This document shows positions 6,252 through 6,974 of a DNA stretch of 6,974 nucleotides, one piece after another. The position numbers were made by a program, and so were the translations under genes. Numbering within the stretch: position 1 is the stretch's first letter; the number at the start of each line of letters is the position of its first letter. Origin of the DNA: JAWVZH01 sp033722295 (GTDB lineage Bacteria; Bacteroidota; Bacteroidia; Chitinophagales; Saprospiraceae); NCBI GenBank assembly GCA_033722295.1, contig JAWVZH010000142.1, positions 1 to 6,974 of the forward strand, read 5' to 3'. The notes beneath the pieces are model-generated. The model saw only the letters and a list, made by a program, of their open reading frames with translations. It did not search any database and had not been told where the DNA came from.

Positions 6252-6289
6252 AAAAAACCCCCCTAATCACCGGGCGGTGAAAAGAGGGG
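6250..6289 (-). terminator. strong intrinsic terminator, minus strand
   Basis: Read on the minus strand, CCCCT pairs with AGGGG (plus 6285-6289 and 6260-6264). After a small internal loop, TCACC pairs with GGTGA (6267-6271 and 6276-6280) around a 4-nt loop. Two G residues and eight consecutive T follow (plus-strand A at 6250-6257). Stem followed by U-tract is the classical Rho-independent layout and fixes the strand. It lies about 170 bp beyond the stop of the minus-strand oxidoreductase, so it either ends that gene with a long 3' UTR or ends a separate small RNA. Confidence 0.8.
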
Positions 6290-6309
6290 AGAACACACTA
6301 TGAGAACAC
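6289..6309. repeat. GAGAACAC direct repeat beside the terminator stem
   Basis: GAGAACAC occurs at 6289-6296 and again at 6302-6309, 13 bp start to start, directly next to the terminator stem. On the minus strand this reads GTGTTCTC twice just before the hairpin. It is a simple direct repeat; its meaning is unknown. Confidence 0.6.
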
Positions 6310-6460
6310 TTTAACTGCAAAAATCAGTCATTTTCATCAATTTCTCAAGTCCATGGGTAAAATTTATTCAAAAATGATGGCATAAGACACTTTATTTTAT
6401 TCCAGTACATCCTGGATCCATTTTATCAGGAGCAAAATAGAATCCTAAAGGCTTATATCA
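6310..6460. other. AT-rich 3' region downstream of the oxidoreductase gene
   Basis: No gene is seen on either strand. The stretch is AT-rich and contains a 5-bp inverted repeat TCCAG/CTGGA (6401-6405, 6412-6416) that overlaps the palindrome TGGATCCA (6413-6420). It separates the minus-strand stop at 6461 from the terminator at 6250-6289 and is probably that gene's 3' UTR. Confidence 0.5.
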
Positions 6461-6974
6461 TTATTTCAACATACTCCACAGGGCCTCCACAGGGTGCAGG
6501 GCTCCTATCTGCAGGGCATCTTCTATCTGATGCCGGCAACTGGTGCCGTTGGCGATGACGCTATCCCTCTTGCCGATATTCCTTAGGTAAGGAAAGAGCT
6601 CTTGTTCACCCACCTTCATACTTACATCGTAATGCTCCTTTTCATAGCCGAAGGACCCCGCCATGCCGCAACAACCACTCGGTATACGGCTGACCTCCGC
6701 ATTCGGAACTATATCCATAAGATGGTAGATATCATTCTCCTCACACTGAGCTTTAAAATGACAATGTGCATGGACATGATATCGCACAGGATCTTTTCTG
6801 AAATTATCATTCCCGATCTCGCCATTTCTATATGCCAGACTGAGAAATTCCTCGATGGTATAAACGCGCTGATTCAAGGATTCCAGTTCTTCTAATCTTT
6901 CAGGGTCGATCAGCCTTTTCCATTCATCTCTCAAACTCAAGATGGCAGAAGGTTCTATGCCTACCAACGGGACC
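6461..6974 (-). CDS. C-terminus of FAD-linked oxidase / (Fe-S)-binding fusion protein, YdiJ-like (5' end outside window)
   Basis: The frame is open to the right edge, with about 170 residues visible before TAA at 6461-6463. The codon at 6965-6967 is TTG and continues an open frame (V-P-L-V-G-I-E-P-S), so it is internal leucine, not a start. The opening PLVGIEPSAILSLRDE is the conserved segment ahead of the last cysteine-rich (CCG) domain. Counting that leucine as residue 1, HVHAHCHFKAQC lies at 64-75, GCCGMAGSFGYE at 98-109, GTSCRHQI at 141-148 and HPVEAL at 158-163. The CCG and GTSCRHQ motifs are typical of the Fe-S domain of GlcD-GlcF-type fusions of about 1000 residues (YdiJ, D-lactate or 2-hydroxyacid dehydrogenase-like). 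The substrate cannot be read from this end. A separate GlcF/LldE-like Fe-S protein is the main alternative. Confidence 0.85.
   Translation of the reverse strand, partial: VPLVGIEPSAILSLRDEWKRLIDPERLEELESLNQRVYTIEEFLSLAYRNGEIGNDNFRKDPVRYHVHAHCHFKAQCEENDIYHLMDIVPNAEVSRIPSGCCGMAGSFGYEKEHYDVSMKVGEQELFPYLRNIGKRDSVIANGTSCRHQIEDALQIGALHPVEALWSMLK

Noticed and set aside
6300..6314. Tiny open frame MRTL* next to the terminator
   Set aside because: Four codons with no start context, located in a region whose strong signal is a minus-strand terminator. It is best explained by chance.

Overview
The window looks like a stretch of a Bacteroidota chromosome, most likely from the Saprospiria or a nearby lineage. 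Two exported proteins end in recognisable type IX secretion (T9SS) C-terminal sorting domains. Start codons have no Shine-Dalgarno sequence in front of them. The intergenic DNA is full of short 7- and 8-bp tandem repeats. The lineage is inferred from protein style and not from a marker gene.

Layout from left to right. Bases 1-156 are the 3' end of a plus-strand gene whose C-terminus resembles a UDP-2,3-diacylglucosamine diphosphatase (lipid A pathway). Then comes a 440-bp gene-free spacer with a perfect heptanucleotide array and other short repeats. The large gene at 597-3143 (+) encodes an 848-residue secreted protein made of YVTN/WD-like beta-propeller blades with a T9SS-type tail. It converges, 34 bp apart, on 3178-4512 (-), a 444-residue secreted protein with an LRR/receptor-L-domain-like body and a clear T9SS tail. 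One perfect hairpin lies across their junction. A 174-bp divergent spacer (4513-4686) holds a perfect 8-bp inverted repeat and several overlapping hairpins. To its right is a two-gene operon: an exported single-domain rhodanese (4687-5232) and a metallo-beta-lactamase-fold lipoprotein (5232-5984), whose stop and start codons overlap as TAATG. Another repeat-rich spacer (5985-6460) follows, with a strong minus-strand intrinsic terminator. Last is the 3' end of a minus-strand FAD/Fe-S oxidoreductase of the YdiJ/GlcD-GlcF fusion type, cut by the right edge.

How the genes may work together: the two T9SS cargo proteins are probably displayed on or released from the cell surface, but no ligand can be read from the sequence. 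The rhodanese and the lipoprotein hydrolase are almost certainly co-transcribed and both are predicted to act outside the cytoplasm, so a shared periplasmic task, perhaps sulfane-sulfur or thioester chemistry, is a reasonable inference. No CRISPR array, transposase, tRNA, rRNA or phage gene is visible. The most unusual content is non-coding: repeat families shared by the two large spacers, and the palindrome and alternative-hairpin cluster between the divergent genes. I found no convincing new multi-gene system.
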